A model generated the notes under the pieces. It worked only from the letters and a program-made list of their open reading frames with translations, ran no database searches and was not told the DNA's origin. DNA of 64,000 nt. Source: Himantopus leucocephalus (lineage: Eukaryota; Chordata; Aves; Charadriiformes; Recurvirostridae). Location: contig RSEF01000014.1 of assembly GCA_003993805.1 (NCBI GenBank), positions 3,597,941 through 3,661,940 on the forward strand. The letters are read 5' to 3'. A program made the translations under genes and the position numbers. This document shows positions 1 through 14,300 of the stretch, in pieces; positions within the stretch are counted from its first letter, which is position 1, and every line of letters starts with the position of its first letter.

Positions 1-3000
1 AAACTGTGTAATAATTTTTTTTCATGTCATAAAATTGTTTTCAGGCTATTTGAATATTAGAAATATATATGGCTAATGAAGAGAGGAGACATTTTAGCTA
101 TTATAGCACAGACTAAGCCAGAAAAACATATTTCAGAACACGACCATACTGGGTTTATTAAAATTGATCAGCTTATTCTTGCATGTAATAATTTGTAATG
201 ATGCAGTGTATTGCATGACTTCATTATGGCAGATGCTAGAGGGGAGACTTTTAAGTTTAAAACAAGAAACAATGAAGAGGACATACTAACAAGGGCAGCG
301 GTAAGACTGAACTGGGTGGCCTGATAGATCTTTTCTTTCTATGCCAGTGCCTGTCTATTATCATCTTTTTGTAGCATCCTAGGAAAAATGAATGTGAAGT
401 GGAGAGCAAGGTGTTTTTTTCTAAGTGTTCATGGACAACGAGAGAATCCTTTCTTTTATGGAATGGTAACGAGGGGAAGAGTTTGGCCATGACAATAAAG
501 AGTAGTCACCCATATTGCTGAGATGAGGAAGGTTAGGAAAGAAGGCAGCATGGTGAGGAATAGTGTCAGAGCTTTGGTGTGGGAAAGATCCATCTCCATC
601 CGTGCTCTGAAGGGATGCCGGGTTGTGTTTGCAAAGATCAGGGAAAACTGTGTATCAGTATTTGAGACGTGACAAGATTAGAACTCGGACTTTTATTTAT
701 GGTAGCGTGTAAAAATTAGATGCAGTAAAGACATAATTGCAGAAGTAGCCTGTAAGATACACTCCGATCTTGATGGTTTTGGGCCTGTGCTGTCTTCCAA
801 GTGACAGGTGCAGCAATGGGGCTGTCACCAGGTAGGGGGGCAGTTGACAGATGCTGAGAGGGATGATGTAGGAGCTTAGTTGTAGCCCTGTTAAGCTGGA
901 ACCAACAGCCAGAACAGCCAGGTATCCAAAATGACAGCACAGATGAAAGGCAATCCTATTTTGAAGAGGAGGTGACTGCTTTCCTAGAGAAGAATAGAAG
1001 CAGCAGTTGAATTTGTTTCCGAAGACTTACTTACAAAAGGAGCATGCTGTGAATATAGCCTTGGACTCCCCTATTCTATTCTCTAGAAAGTTAGGGAATA
1101 CTACTAAGGAAGGTCCTCTACATGGCATACAAAAGCAGTAGAACAACTGCAGAGAGTCATGAAAAGGGAAAAAAAAAAAGGCCCAGGAAAATACACAAAT
1201 CTGTCTACTGTTTGTTTATAACAATCATGTGATTGCTTCCAACAGTAATTACTTGTCTTTTGATGTCAGAGTAATTTTCCTGATACAATAAATTACAGAA
1301 GGAATGGGCCCAATGTTTTTATAAATTCCATTTTTATCAGTGGTGTTTTGACATTTTTATTTTGCTTTTATCAGATTTAGTTACTATTTCTATTTGATAT
1401 TTTGTATAGTATTTTAATCTACAACTCAGCTCTTACCTGTTCTTTCATAATCAGTCTCTTGGGTTAAACATCAGGCAGACTGCAGTTGTCATATCGGGTC
1501 TTTTTAAGAGTGTTGCTCACATAAAATCTCATAGTAAACAATTTTCTTTTTAACTTTCTTCTTTTTCCAACTGAAAATTTGTGCTTTTGTGTTCTTTTAA
1601 AAAGAATGTGTTTGCAACTCCTCTGAAGTTTGGGACACTTAAGATACATTGAAATACTGAGACCAAGTATTTTAGAAATCCAGGAAACAATTGTGCTACT
1701 TTTTTGCGTGTTGTTAAATTGGCTGAAGACATCTTGGGTAGCTTCATCCTAAAAGTGCCTGTGCTGGTACTCAGCCTAAGCTGAGCAAAGATGCTGCAGA
1801 GAGAGAGACCATAGTAACTTACTGCAAAGCATCAGTGGGGATGTAAATGTGTACTCTGGCTCAGTTAGGGCCCCCCTTGCCAAACTTCTAAAGTCAGATG
1901 TTAGGTCCACGTATTTTTTTATGTCTATAGCCTTTCCTGTAGCAAACCATGACACAGTACTGTCAGTCAATATTTGCAGAACAGGTAAACAAGGGGTACT
2001 GTTCTGGCTCCTGAGAAAACCCACCTCCAAAAAGAGGTTTAGAAACAGCAACATCAGTATCACAGGTCTGGCTGCAGCAGTACTGCCCTGCGGCAGAGAC
2101 AGCTTGTGCCAGCCAGATCCCTGAAGGTGGCTTCTGAGATGATCTTCTGAGAGTAGAAAGTTCTCTGAAATGCAGCGTCATCACGTAATATCAAGTAATG
2201 GACCTCTGATGGTCTTTTTCTCTGTGAATTTATGACCAATAGCTTTGATTGTTAAAACAAGTGGGATTACCTCACGGGAACTTCCATCTCTTGGAAAATG
2301 ACATGAATTGTAGATCCAGGCCAATACCCCTTCCTTTCCCACCACACGCATGTCCCCTCGCAGGGGCTGGTAGGCTTCTCTTGCCTTGGGGGGGGAGTAC
2401 TTGGAGTTCTTCTCGTTACACCAACACAGAAATACCTGGGGGTGCCACCTAATAATACCATTATAACCTCCCCCTTTCTCTCTCCTAATTCATTTCAGGG
2501 TGCTATTGTTAACTGATTGCGAAGTTTTCATTTGCAATACTTTGCGGGGGGGGGGAAGTTACAATGTTGGTGGAGGTTACTGTAAGTGAAGAGTTGCCTC
2601 AGATGCAAAAATTGGAATCAGCCTGCGTTGCAGAGATACAGTTTGGGGGTAAACAGTGCTTCAAGTTGTTTTTATAGCTAGTGCATTAAAAAAACCAAAC
2701 CCAACACTTTGTTACAGAGGTGCTCTATTCTGTGGAATACCAAAGTAAACTGTAACTGTGGATTAGTAGCTAAAGGATTATTTCTTTGGCAGAATAATCT
2801 GTGAATTCTACTTCTGCTGACTGAAGCCAGCTTCAGCAAAAATGCTTTAAAAGTACTTTCTTTCTTGAAATCTGCTCTTTCAGTGAGCGAAGGCAGGTTG
2901 TCTTGACTCCTTTAAACAATGCAGGAAAGAATATTGGAAGCGTTTAGGCAAATAGTGATATACAACAGAAAGATGCACTGCAACAGAGATATTGACATTG

Positions 3001-5902
3001 TGCCTTTATGCTCCTGTTCACATCACCCAGCTTTCAAAAATGATAGACCGGGAGACTGTGGAAAATTGTAGGCAACTGCACTAGCAACAGTTCTCACTTC
3101 CATGTTTTTCACAAAAGCCAAACTGCCCTTTATGGGCTATTAATTTGTGAAAGTCATTTATCGCAGGGCAAGACTGTATTTACAGAACCTAAGATAAAGA
3201 CAGACTATTGTAGCCTGGGATTTAAAAATGTCACTGCACATGATGCCAGGATAAACAGAACAGAAATTAATTTCAGTTACATCTACCCTGACACTTTCCA
3301 AACTATTTTTTTACATTGCCTCTTGGCATTATATTCTTTTCCTGTTCACCTACAGCAAACCTCTGTCTAAGCTGAAGAAATAATGTCATCAAATAAAAAT
3401 GGTCTACCAGCTCTGTGCCTGGTAGAGATTTAAAGGGGATATTTACAGTGACCACTGTAGTTTTCTAATGGCTTCCTTCTTTTCTTTATCTCCTCTTCTT
3501 TATCTATTACTTACGTCAGTTGTAAACTTAGAGGGAGGTGCCTTCAGTGGAGTGGCTCATTGTAGCACAAACAGCGTGTGCTACTGTGGTACACCTCACG
3601 GTTAGTGCATACATCCTAGCCCTTCCTCTCCAGCACTACACCCAGAGAGTACATGACTCCGCCTTTTCCCACCTTTATCTCCATGGGCTTCTCGTCTTCT
3701 GAAGTTGCTTTGACCTTCTACCAAGAAAGGGTCAAGTCAAGATACAATTGTCCTAAAATAATCTTTACTTAGTATGATTTCCTAGACTGTTTGGCCAGAG
3801 ACCTTGTTTTCCATTTTGAGCAATTTGTTTTCTGCAATAAAACACTGAATATGTCTCTCTGTTGCTATAGAAATAATATTGCATTAAATGAGGGAACCAG
3901 TGCCCTGCTGTCAACAAATCTAATCTAAGTGTTAGTCTCTAGAGCTTGAATTTCACCACTGGGAAGAGGTATACATAATTCTACAAATTATTTCTGTAAC
4001 TTATGCATAAATGTCTTTATACTCTGGAACTGTTAGCTAAATTTCCCTAAGTGATAGCATGGAGATTAACATGGTGTAATGTGTTTACATATATCTTAAC
4101 AGAGCCTTCTCCCTCGCCTTTTCCCCGCTCCCCTCCCCTGTACATTTTCATATTTATAGCTTGAAATTTCCAACTTTTTGCATAGGAAGGTGGGGAGTGG
4201 AAGAAAAAGCAGCTTTCTCAGCCAGATTCTCTACCCCATGGACAACAGTGTGCCAGGTTTATTTAAAATTTTGTTTTTATTTTTTAAAATCCAGCTCCTC
4301 CAAGTAACATGAGATATCATTTGCCCTGTTCTTTCTAGTATTAATAAGGCTATTTGCCATAACTGGAAGGACAGCCTAAACTGACCACGGTCCTGGTACC
4401 CCACAAACTGATCTGCTGTCCACTACTTTCTAGACTACACTGGGTATCATATGCCCAGTATTTCTCAACTAACTCAAAGAATTTGCTACAATAACTTTCT
4501 ACCCTGTACAGCAGTTAAAACACAAGAGTTGTGGATTTTGACTTTATGCACCACATATAAAAATCTCACATCTGTCTTTATATTTAGACATAATTTAGGC
4601 GTAATATGAATATGTTTTTTTTCCCAGTGTTTTTCTAATGCTGTGGAATTCTAGTAACAGCAATAAGGTGGTACTTAAGCCTGTATCTACAGCATATGGA
4701 AAAGGAATTGAAATCTTCGCTAATAATAGTTGCTTAAGGGTCAGTGTTTGTCAACATATTGATCATAAGTATTTTGAAGAAACATGGAGAAAAAAATCTG
4801 TTACAGTTACATTACAGGAGCCCCTCTAATACATTTCTATATATTATATATATGTACAGTTACAAAAATAGAACACAATTTAAAAAATACACGATGATTG
4901 ATTTGCACAGAGCTGTATGTTAATGTATGTTATAAATCTGATTTCAGAGTTCTTGTTAAAACTTCTTGGTTAAAAAAATGCAACTGTTACTTGTGAAATG
5001 GGCCTGTGTTAGATATGCATTATGTACTGTAGGACAACATACAATTTATAAATGTTCAATTTAATTCATGAATGAACATATCAATGGCCTCTGATTCACG
5101 ATTACTCTTTAGAAAACTTTAAAAAAATCTCTGTCATCATTAGAATAAAATAACTGCTTTTTTAAAAAAATCCTTTCTAAATTTTTTTTCAGGGATTGTA
5201 AATTAATCTAGCAATTAGATAACCCTCCTAAGACAAGGACAAGTTTCTGACAACCAGAAGAGTAACTGTCTGGGTATTCATATTAATATAAAAACAGAGG
5301 TGCAGGAAAAACTAGTAAAGTACACAGTTACCTTTCTTTGAAATTAATGCCATGCTCATTATTAAAACAGACTCATCATATAAACAAGTCGCCACAAGAC
5401 ACTAATTATATTTTTGCTGTTAAAGTAGTTCTTGTAATGAAAAAACCCCAACCTTAATTCCTTTGCACATCCGTAAAATATAAACCAGAGGTTGACCCGG
5501 TTTTTACTGTTGTGTAAAGTTGTTATACCATCCAAGGCTGCTGTGTTTTTTTGCCATATCAACAGTCTATACATGAAAAGAATCAGCCTGCTAAATTTTT
5601 TGGTGCAAAACACTGACTGTTATATCACCTATGGCTATGCTATTTGTTGGTTTCTATCCAGAGGTTTTCTTAATAAGGCAAGTTATTAAGTACTTGATAA
5701 GGGATGGAAAGGTGTGGGAAGGAAAGGGTTGAGTGGGCATACAATATTAAAGTCAAGATGTATTCTAGATCCCTGCATATTATATGATCACATCTAATAT
5801 AGAATATTTTCTTGCTGTGCACAGTTCCATAAACAAAAACTAACAGGATAGAAAAGATAGCATAAACACTAAAATGTGTTTGGTTTGGTTTTTTTTTTGT
5901 AG
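1..5902 (+). other. CPPED1: CPPED1 intron upstream of the GNHD exon (3' part)
   Basis: This stretch is intronic: the exon at 5903 is phase 1 and needs an upstream exon encoding the FILGADPQFG and CGDLIHA type motifs. I found neither on the + strand here, so that exon lies left of the window. The intron is therefore at least 5.9 kb. It is AT-rich with a few short G runs (about 2388 and 2546). The ATG- or TTG-started open frames (up to about 95 codons near 1776-2124) appear on both strands and look like chance. No recognisable repeat was found. Confidence 0.8.
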
Positions 5903-6325
5903 GAACTCAGTGGAGAAAGGACCAAGAGCACGATTTAAAGAATGTTCTGAAGAACACTGACCAGGACATCCCGTTGGTATTCGTCAGTGGAAATCATGAT
6001 ATTGGCAATACTCCAACAAGAGAAACAATAGATAATTATTGCAAGAACTGGGGAGATGACTACTTCAGCTTTTGGGTTGGAGGTGTTTTCTTTCTTGTGC
6101 TGAATTCTCAGTTATACTTTGATTCTTCCAAATGTCCCGAGTTAAAGCGAGCCCAGGATGTGTGGCTCGATGAGCAACTGGCTGTCGCTGAAAAACACAA
6201 ATGCAAGCATATAATAGTATTTCAACACATCCCTCTGTTTCTGAGAAAACCTGATGAAGACCACGATTATTTCAACTTGGAAAAATCAGTTCGTCAAGAG
6301 ATAATGGAAAAGTTTCATAAAGCAG
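5903..6325 (+). CDS. CPPED1: CPPED1 internal coding exon (calcineurin-like phosphoesterase core)
   Basis: This exon encodes the central part of CPPED1, a metal-dependent Ser/Thr protein phosphatase of the calcineurin-like metallophosphoesterase family. In mammals it is reported to dephosphorylate AKT. The exon runs from an acceptor (T-rich tract, AG at 5901-5902) to a donor GTATTT at 6326. Both boundaries are phase 1, giving 140 codons in total. Reading from 5905, the visible motifs are GNHD (5989-6000; metal-binding Asn and catalytic His), [15 protein letters not shown] and FQHIPL (His at 6226-6228, a metal ligand). The match to vertebrate CPPED1 is strong along the whole exon and corresponds to roughly residues 99-240 of the 314-residue human protein. 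The donor is weak at +4 to +6, and the frame stays open into the intron as far as 6435. The N-terminal exons, with the first Asp motifs, are not in this window. The family assignment is recognition from memory, not a search. Confidence 0.96.
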
Positions 6326-6569
6326 GTATTTTCTCAGATTTTCCTATTTTTTATTTTTTGTTTCAAAGTTTTAATGGCTATGCTGCCAGACAACATACAT
6401 TTAACTTAAATGGTACTGTTTTCAAGGAATCTTAGATACTGCTTATAAACCTTGTTGTTATAAACCTTGACCCCATAGGTCAAAATTATCAACTGAATCT
6501 AACCCCCTGTAAAAAGTACCAAAAAAATTTTTACTTTAAGTAAAAAACTAAAAGTGAAAAACTCTTTAA

Positions 6570-6575
6570 AATAAA
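6570..6575 (+). promoter_or_regulatory. CPPED1: Candidate intronic polyadenylation signal AATAAA
   Basis: A canonical AATAAA lies 245 bases past the end of the 5903-6325 exon, inside the intron. The exon's reading frame continues through the weak GTATTT donor for 35 extra codons and stops at 6433-6435, before this signal. Use of the site would give a shortened CPPED1. The hexamer is visible; its use is inference. Confidence 0.3.
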
Positions 6576-7649
6576 TAGCAAGGATTCCATTTTGCCAGTA
6601 CTGATAGATGTAAGACAACCTGAGTTTTTCTTGCCTAAGGAGTGGAAGATCAGGTATTACCACAGGAGAAAAATACAGAATTTATGTTTTACATAAAACA
6701 TGGAAACAGAATTCAGAATTACCTTGGAGGTTGTTTTCTCCCACACTGAGCCAATTTTAAACCAAGAGCGTAATGCACTCCAGATTTATTCAGTGTTAAA
6801 AAGAGTCCTGCTCTGCTAAGATCAATGCTTTGCATATCCATTACTAATCAGGGCCATTTCTGGGATGAAGGGCGGGCGGGCAGGCCATGCACTAAACAAG
6901 TGTATTGTACCAAATCCCTTAGCTTTGTTTGCTGACACTTGAACGCCTTGGAGACAGACACAGTACGTAGCTACTCCTCCATGCTGTTCCTGGTGGTTCC
7001 TGTTAATTGCCTTCAGGTTCCTGGGGTGTGCTTGTCCCTCAAAATTTCCTGCCAGCCTGTCATAGGAGTGTCATTTTCTCCATCTGTAAGGGAGCACATT
7101 ATTTGGATTACTGAACAATGCAAATTGTTTATGATGTTGTTCCTAATTTCCATATAACTGTTAAGCCTGGACTCATGCAAAACCAGCCTAATGTCCAAGC
7201 TCTGAATCTCCTACTGTTTCCAGTCAGTGGGGCTAAAATTCACAGCTATCTGACAGCTCTCCAGGGGACTGACACATTTGCAGAGTCAAGATTTACAAGT
7301 GAGGTTTTTTTCTGATAAGGAGACACGCTGAGAATACCTTATAATATCTTTTTTAATTTTTGGGCTAGTGTTAATACAGTGGAAAGTATTGCTATTGGAA
7401 AGTTGGGCAGCTTGTATACTGTTGGCTAAAACCACATCCTAGTTCATTGGAGAGCGGGTTGGCAGAAGAACATTGCCATACAGGTGTAGCCCGGTAAATA
7501 AGCATTGAAGTGGAAAACAAAGCAGTTCTGTTCTAGAGTTTTCTGTCATCCAGGTGGTTTACTAACATTTGGTAACACAGTACTGGGAATATAATGAATC
7601 AAGAGGTAAAAGAGATTATGCAAAATGTTAGCATTGTAACATTTATCAT

Positions 7650-8300
7650 TGTCCTGGTTTGAGCAACATAGGATTATTTTCCCTTTCCGTAATTTCACTT
7701 TTCAGTGAGGTCTCTTCTAACGCTAGGGAAAACTGCATTTTTAGAAGACTCTAGTGTCTGAATTTGTGAAAATAGTTACTTTATAGCCAGCTATAGTATG
7801 GGGGTTTCAAGGTCTCAGCGTTTTCAAGCTGGCCAAGTGCAGGGATGAGGAGCGAGACGCGAGACCCAAGCACTTGACCCAAGCTGGCCAAGAGGATTAT
7901 TTCATACCATGAACATCCCATTCAATATAAATTAGAAATTTTGCTGAGGAGTTTTCTCTTCTATGATGGCTGCCATCCTGAACACTTCTTGCCCCGACAC
8001 CAGACTCGTGAGGCCTTCCCTTCCTCCCGAACCCGTAGTACTCGCAGACTCTGACATTTGCTGTTTGCTGCTGGGAGTACAGAGCTTCCTACTGATATAA
8101 TTGGCTGATTACAATCCTTGTCTATTTTATATTGGTATCAGGATCAATATTGGTTCTTTAGTGTTACTAATTTTAATTATTTAGTATTATTCTATTAAAT
8201 CTGTTTATATTTTAACCTCTGGGTTTCCTTGTTTTTTCCCCGATTCCCCTTCCCAGGTGGGGAGGGGTCATCGGGTAATAGAATAGTTGTCTAAACGACA
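7650..8300 (+). mobile_element. Solo LTR of an avian endogenous retrovirus (ERVL-like), sense to CPPED1
   Basis: The element starts with TGTCCTGGTTTGAG and ends with TAAACGACA, the TG...CA ends expected of an LTR, about 651 bp apart. Its internal order matches common avian ERV LTRs as I recall them: CCAAGCTGGCCAAGAGGATT followed by CATACCATGAACATCCCATT, a TATA-like AATATAAAT near 7924, and an ATTAAA poly(A) signal at 8194-8199 in TCTATTAAATCTG. A C-rich segment with GGTGGGGAGGGG lies near the 3' end. No gag, pol or env sequence flanks it, so it is a solo LTR. I could not find a clear target-site duplication; flanking bases ATCAT and AAATT do not match, which suggests age or slightly wrong ends. 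Confidence 0.75.
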
Positions 8301-11300
8301 AAATTGTTGTGGGTTCTTCAAACAATCAATAACAATCATTGTTATATTATCATGTTTCTCAGAGGGATATTTCAGACTGATTCTCTTAATGTGTATCCAG
8401 AGGCTTAACCAAAAGTTCGGTAGACTTCAAATGATGGGGGAAAAGAAGAGAGAATGGGAAGCCAGCAATGCAAGACAACTCTGCAGCAGAAATTCCCAAA
8501 CTCCTTTCTGGGCCAACATCCCATTTGTACGTTCCCTCCATCATTCCTCGTTGTGTCCTTCCTTCCCATCCCTTAAAATCCTCCCAAAATGACATGTTGT
8601 TTGGTTCCTTCATGAATATGTTAAAACATTGATCTTTTGCTTGCTGTTTTATACAGTAAGTAAATGAGTCAAGAGGTATATTTGCAATCCAATAATCAAA
8701 CGTTTTGCTAATTAAATGAATACAGAGAGCAAGCAGTTCAGTGTAACTCAGACTGCTGAGAAAAATTAGCTGAATCAAAAGTTGGCTCAGAGTTTCCTTA
8801 GTAACGGGTGCATTCTGTTTCCATTTTATTATTCAGTTGAACAACAGTCTTTGTAAGACCACAAAACGTTATCAGTGGATTGCAAACAGGCAGTTATCAT
8901 GGTAGGATAGATGCACAGATATGCAATGACACCACTTATTTTCTGACTCTCTGGTTTGCCAAAGAATAATCAATTTCAGCATATCGTTAGACATGAAATT
9001 GGTTTTCCCCCAGTTCACTTCATACATTCTTGGAGGATTAAAACACAGAATATTGCTAACGATATCCCTATCTACTTTGCATTGGTGGTGTTGCTTTTTT
9101 TTTAATTGTGACTTGCAGTTTAAGAAGGCTAACCCCCTACAGCACTTAATTTAGAAATTTGGTTACTGTTTATTCTGCAAAAAGAAAGTAAATCTGCCTT
9201 TTTAATGACTCCACCAGGCTGCTACTACTCTTCTTGCCTGACCTGTCACCAGGTCCTTCCTTCCACACTCTCGCTCTCTGATTCAGCGTTTCCAACCACT
9301 CTGAAGGTTTGTTGTGTAATTATGAAAAATTTCAGTATAACGTGCATGTTTTAGGGGTTGCTGTGTTTGGCAATGTGATGTTATTAGATGGGCATCAAAT
9401 TTCAGTTGTTGATAACCCAGGATCAGACCTGGAACTACCCCAGTTTTCATGTTTATACTTTTTCTAGAAGTGTCAAACACAGAGCCATAACTCATCTGGT
9501 TAGAGAGAGACAGGAAAGGAAGGACAATCTAGTAATTCAGGTCTTCCCATGAACAAAGAAATTCATATGGGTATGTGTAGGAAATAATCAGATAAAATAT
9601 GGTAATATTGCACAGGTGTTTTAAAGTGAGGTATGCAACTTCAGAAAATTATTATTTTAAATTCAGAGACCAGATCTTCTGTAGTTATTCTTTTCTAATC
9701 ACTTAAATATTACATAATGTTTTTGGTTTAAGTATCCGCTCATTACAAGCAGAGATAAAAGACTAGCTGTAGAGGCTACATCTGGTACGAAATACTGAAT
9801 TACATTTTTCACATTAGAAGTGTCCTTAACAGTTGGGCTAATTAAAGATAAAATCATGTCCTTATGATAAATATTTATAAATTGAAAATCTGGCACTTGT
9901 AAATATGTATTACTACTATGCAAAGTTAAACCATACTTGTAAGCTGCACGTCTAAGAAATCCTCCCTCCCCATTTTTTTCTTTAAATGCATTATAATAAG
10001 TATTGTCCTTGAAAAAGTGACAGTGAAAATCAACTCAGTTGAGAACATAGTTTATCATTTAAACGAAAATACATTTCTGAAAGCATATTTGTATGAATTC
10101 TGAAAGTTTAGCCTCAGTTGTCAAAGCTCTGCCTCCTTTACGCACAGAAGCTAGGTACAGAAAAAACCTGTGTGCAAGAACTGTGAATGAGCTCACCTGA
10201 TGTTCTCATCTGTGAGATGTGCTGGAGTCACTCCACTCTGCTACGTGGAATGCACACTCAGCTTTTAAGAATTTTATAGTGCTGATATAAATAAGTTGGT
10301 TCATAGCTTTGTAAGGCAAATAAAGAATCCGGGTAGTGGTCTAGCCAAAAATCTGGTCTGCATGTCACAAGCCTTCAATAAACATAAGTAATAAATTAGT
10401 TTTTAAATTAAGCAGTTTATGTAATAGAAGACATACTTTTTCTTACATATCTCATTCCAGTATCATTTTCTTTGGATGTTAAAAATTTTTGCTATGACCT
10501 GAAAAAGTATGGGTATTATTGTTGAGCTATGGACAATCTTTTAAAGACTTTTTGTCCTGGGAAGTATCACTGACACACTGAAATTACTTAACATTACTTA
10601 ACACAATGTAGTAATACATGTTTCTTAATGGCCGTAATGAACTAAAACATTTAAGCAAATGTCTGAACTTGTTTAAGAGCTCTGTTGAATAAAACCTAAA
10701 TTAATAATTGTTTTTTCACCAACAAAGTTGAGAAAAGAATTTTTGGTTCAGAGTGAGACGAAGAGCAGATCTATCTAGGTGAGAGATTCTGCATCCAAGA
10801 CAGAATCACTAGATAATAGATATAAAAGATATAAAAGGGAATTCCCTGCAGTCTCCAGCTTCTTTTAATTAAAAAGTCTTCAAAGCAGTTTTTCAGATGT
10901 GGTTAAAAATACTCCATTTGTACATATGGAGAAAAATAACAACCTAACTTTATTAAATGGTGTATTTTTTCATTATATTTGTGCTTGTAGGTGCTGTAAC
11001 TTCTAACACTTTTACTTATTAGAAGAGTGTGATACCTACATTCTCCTCTTAGAAATGTTATGACAGGAGAGTAGTATTAAAAGAACCTTTCTGAACATCC
11101 CCAGCTGAGCACAAAATTAAAGCATGGAGTGCTGAAAGCTGTTGTTTCAAAAATTTACCAGACAACATATGCTATGTTTCATTATTTTCTTTGTTGTGTA
11201 ATGAAAGTTGACAAGGGAGTAGTATTTTCTTCTTCCTGCCATTGAGACCTTGATTTTGGCAAAGCCCAAGTGAGTAATCTCAGTGCTGTCTTATGTGTCG

Positions 11301-14300
11301 CTTTGCAGCATTTAAGATAATTTAAATACATTCAACCTCAGTGATTTAGGTCAGCTCTTTCAACCTTGGAATTATGCACTCATGGTACAGGTAGAGTGAC
11401 CAAATTTGAGATCTTCTACATCACTGTGTAAGAACAGCGTAAGACTGTTCTCCAGGTATGATAATGTAATTTAGCATGTACATACACACAGATATAGACA
11501 TTTTTTTCAGAAATTCAGCAGCAAGTACAAAACACATTTATTTAGTGTAGTCTGTAATGACATTAAGTAATACTTGTTCTTAGATATATTTTTGAAATCT
11601 GTTTTCTCCACTGGCTGTAGTTTTGGTTGATAAAAACTGCCTTTCGATCCTCAGATCACACAGCAAGCCAGGATCGTTTGGGGTTTGTGTCGGGTCTATG
11701 AGAAAGCTTCACTTTCACATGGAAAAAGTAGCAAAACCAGGAAATAAAATTCTACTGAAAGGTCACAAGAGGCATTCACAAAAATTAACCTGAAATACAA
11801 AGTGACCTTCTACAGACAGCACCTCTAAAGGCTTATTTAGACCAGCACTCTAATTAGGTGGTCTGGAATCACCCTCTGCCTGTGCCTGTTGTTTCTTCTC
11901 TGATTATACAGGAAAAACAAGTGAGACTAAGATCCTTCTCTATATAGCTATATTCAGTCTTGTCCTATATAAAAATATTTTGACATAGATATACTTTGCA
12001 AACTAGTATCTTGTCTCCCACTTACACAGACCCACTGACCACCAGTTGTGTCAAGCTCTGGATTCTTTAGTCTACAAAGCAAATTTAAGGAAGAGTTTTG
12101 ATGTGAGTTTGCAGCATCATGTTTGCAAACAGTACATGGGATATTTTTATTAAGATGCTTATGGTGCTATGCGCTGTAAATTCTGATTAGTTCTATTTTG
12201 TTCACTCAACTCGTCTGATGAAGAAGGTAGGATAACACAGAGCCTCTAAAGGGCTATACAAAATAATTCTATAGTGTTGTTATTTAAGGTTGTCTGAAGA
12301 GGTTATGAAATGGAGGGTCATGATCCCTGACATTTACCGGTGGGACTGTTTCCTTCTACTGGAGCTCTATTGGTGGTAAATGATTGGGGGGTTTTTGGAG
12401 AACAGGGTCTGAAAACTGCCTGAGCAGTTGTTAACAGCCCTGTGACTGATGCTTTCACATCTTTGTTTGCTGCTGTAACACCTGCTTGGCAGATGGGGTG
12501 ATGTGAGCACTCTCAAATTGCAATGAGATAAAATCAGTTCAATTCCACATGAGAGATTTTGTTTACAAAGACTACTAAATATGATCATTCGCTTTGTAGC
12601 ACTGGAGTCTTGAAAAAAAGGATGTACACCGCCTGCCCAGGGGAGAAAAAAGGTACGGCAAAAAATGCCTATGGTTAATGTGTGCTCTTGTAGGGAAGCT
12701 GAAAGAACATCATTTTGGAGTGCAAAATTGTTCTGAGAACAGGTATTACTGTTGAACCGACCACGTTGTTCAGCACTTCAAAAAACAGCTGTATGCTGCA
12801 AGTGAAAGGAAGAAAGAAAAGCCAGTTTTGTGCCTGATACTCCAGGGGAAGCGCTCAAGATCAGTTTATCCTTGTGACTTAAATGGTTGTATTTGCCAGA
12901 AACATTGCCTTTTAAAAAATATGTATCTACGCATACATGTGTGTGGGTGTACACACGTCTCTTATAGTAGCATCTCCCTCTGCCTGGATACTACTTATCT
13001 TGTTCTCCTGCCTATGAAAACTCTGGAAGGGTACTAGGGCATTGATAACATTCAGTTTTTTCACTCGATACGATTTCATTTCTTCACAGAAATGCATCTC
13101 CACTTATTTGCTTCCATTTTGGCTCTACTGTTGCTCCTCTCTAGCTTCTGCGGTTTTGGGAACAAATATATATATAGGATCAGCTTTTGCTAGTATACCC
13201 CCTTTCTTTAGTCCTTGATTGAGCAAGAGGTTTGGCCAGTGAAGCAGTGATTTTTAGAGAAGCATAATTCTATTTTAAACCTAATGTTATCATTAAACTT
13301 GAACAGCTAACATAAAAGCAGAATAATTTGACCAGAATGACAATCCCTGTAGCCCAGTGTTCTGCTTCTCCTACTAGCCAAACCCTTGGGAAGAGCACAC
13401 AACAGCAAAGTGCATAATTTGGTATGTTATGCCAATAAAAAATACCAAGAAATACTTGTTATTTCTTCCAAGTACTCTTCCTATGTCCAACAATTTTTCT
13501 TTCGGGGACTTACTGTATCATATTAATGTTATCAATATAGTGCAATTTAGTAATTCTTTTATGGATTTGTTCAGCCGACTTTTGAAAACTCAGCTTTCAC
13601 AATGGTCTGCGGGAGGGAGTTTCATGTTTCACAGCTATGTGAAGAAACGCCTCCTTTTGTTTGCTTTGAATTTCATCTGTAGTCTATATCAAGAGCCATA
13701 AATCTGTAAATGAAATGCAGTGAACATTAATTCATGTCTACAGTTACTGTAAAAAATAGTTCATTAATCAGCAATTAAAGGGTGATAATCTGGACCATGT
13801 GAATAAATTTCATTGGTCAGTCAGAACCACGTTTTTTCCCAAAATTTTTTATGGAGTGCATGGAAGGAGAAGCAAGGTCTGTACTGTACCCATTACATAT
13901 TTATTATGTCATTCATATTGCACTAATTTAGCCTTTGCATTCTCTTACAGTCGCATTTGCTTCTGCTGAGAAAAGCATTTATTTAATTGAAGGCTCAGGC
14001 TAAATAAAGCTTGCTACTGATTGCCGATGCTGATTATTCCAGGCATTCTCTTCCTAATTTGGAAAATGTGCTTGCTTTTCTTTGGTTTATTTTTATATTG
14101 GTAATTTTCTTGCCATATTTTTACACTGTCCGTAGTGCTGGGTTGAGCGGTTTGATTTCCAACTGAGGCTAGGCCAGTCGCATTTTGGACACAACAAACC
14201 TGCCTCAAAATGGTTTTTGTACATTAGGAACTAGAGTTGGAAAACGGCTTCTTCTGAATTCAGGGGTTTTTGGAAGCAAGCCATGGAAGTGAGTTTAATT

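Noticed and set aside
1849..2184. Frames of 73-95 codons on both strands near the left end
   Set aside because: They overlap each other on opposite strands and do not encode the missing CPPED1 N-terminal motifs.
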